11,749 nt of DNA from positions 1 through 11,749 of the forward strand of contig JACOYM010000057.1 of assembly GCA_016181905.1 (NCBI GenBank), written 5' to 3'. Within the stretch, counting starts at the first letter, position 1. The number at the start of each line of letters is the position of its first letter. Position numbers and translations under genes: made by a program. This document shows, in pieces, positions 11,534 to 11,749 of this stretch. The notes beneath the pieces are model-generated. The model ran no database searches. It saw only the letters and a list, made by a program, of their open reading frames with translations, and was not told where the DNA came from. The DNA is from Candidatus Pacearchaeota archaeon (lineage in GTDB: Archaea > Nanobdellota > Nanobdellia > Pacearchaeales > GW2011-AR1).

Positions 11534-11749
11534 ATGATTAAGATGGAAGAGCCAATATTGACAAAGGAGCATATTGAAGCAGCTAAATTAGATATTAGCC
11601 ATCCAGTTGTGCAGGTTTTAATTAGCATGCAGGATTATTGCAAGCACTTTAATGAAGAACATGCAAAAGTTAGGCATGGCTATAAATTAACTCAAGAATT
11701 CTTAAAGCAGAATATAGCCCCTTTGGCAGATAAGATAAATGAGCTGGAT
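11534..11749 (+). CDS. Unrecognised protein, N-terminal 72 residues (partial)
   Basis: The frame is open from ATG 11534 to the window end. The visible part is soluble and mostly helical (LTKEHIEAAKLDI, then HPVVQVLISMQDYCKHFNEEHAKVRHGYKLTQEFLKQ), with no membrane segment or metal motif that I recognise. Met 4 (11543) is another possible start: GAGGA is 9 nt before it, while AGAGG is 8 nt before the first ATG. Unlike the other genes here it seems to have a leader of 30-40 nt with hairpins and a ribosome site. It is divergent from rpoN and may share regulation with it. Confidence 0.6.
   Translation, partial: MIKMEEPILTKEHIEAAKLDISHPVVQVLISMQDYCKHFNEEHAKVRHGYKLTQEFLKQNIAPLADKINELD

Noticed and set aside
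1..11749. CRISPR array, insertion sequence, integrase or phage genes
   Set aside because: No spaced direct repeats, transposase motifs or terminal repeats with target duplications were found.

Overview
The window looks like a piece of chromosome from a small-genome archaeon, most plausibly a DPANN lineage of the Woesearchaeota/Pacearchaeota type. The evidence is direct: an archaeal RNA polymerase subunit N/Rpb10, the RNase P protein Rnp4/Rpp21, archaeal-type SecF and SecD, a tRNA-Leu with a canonical bulge-helix-bulge intron, and many genes with a TATA-like box about 18-22 nt before the start codon and no convincing Shine-Dalgarno. The rank of the lineage is an inference from gene style and composition. 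No insertion sequence, integrase or CRISPR array was seen.

Positions 1-3311 are on the plus strand. They hold the C-terminal tail of a membrane-anchored protein, an AT-rich orphan membrane protein, a family-2 (dolichol-phosphate mannosyltransferase-like) glycosyltransferase with its usual small membrane partner DUF2304, and a cobalamin-binding radical SAM enzyme of unknown substrate. This looks like an envelope or glycan module. Three tight perfect hairpins in a row lie between the glycosyltransferase and DUF2304. Positions 3312-3500 are a convergent spacer with AT-rich repeats and no convincing gene.

Positions 3501-6662 are on the minus strand: tRNA-Arg(CCT), tRNA-Gly(TCC), then secF-secD and a YdjM-like membrane hydrolase. 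A 55-aa membrane protein (plus strand, 6689-6856) runs tail to tail into a PIN-domain nuclease, which follows a GalE-like epimerase by 7 nt. Upstream of these is a PHP-like protein that has lost key metal ligands, separated from the epimerase by two long inverted repeats.

Positions 9444-10585 are an RNA-rich block. On the minus strand are 5S rRNA, a 79-aa orphan gene, a candidate structured non-coding RNA and the intron-containing tRNA-Leu(CAA). Diverging from 5S on the plus strand is rnp4, and one TATA-like box lies exactly 21 nt from each of the two. The candidate RNA (about 9587-9716, minus strand) is the best lead: a TATA-like box, a predicted start, two stacked stems enclosing three hairpins that all end in C(UUCG)G, then a terminator hairpin and U-run. 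I do not recognise it as a known family.

The right end has a HAD-type 5'-nucleotidase convergent with rnp4, rpoN/rpb10, a dyad symmetry in a divergent promoter region, and the start of an unrecognised gene that leaves the window.
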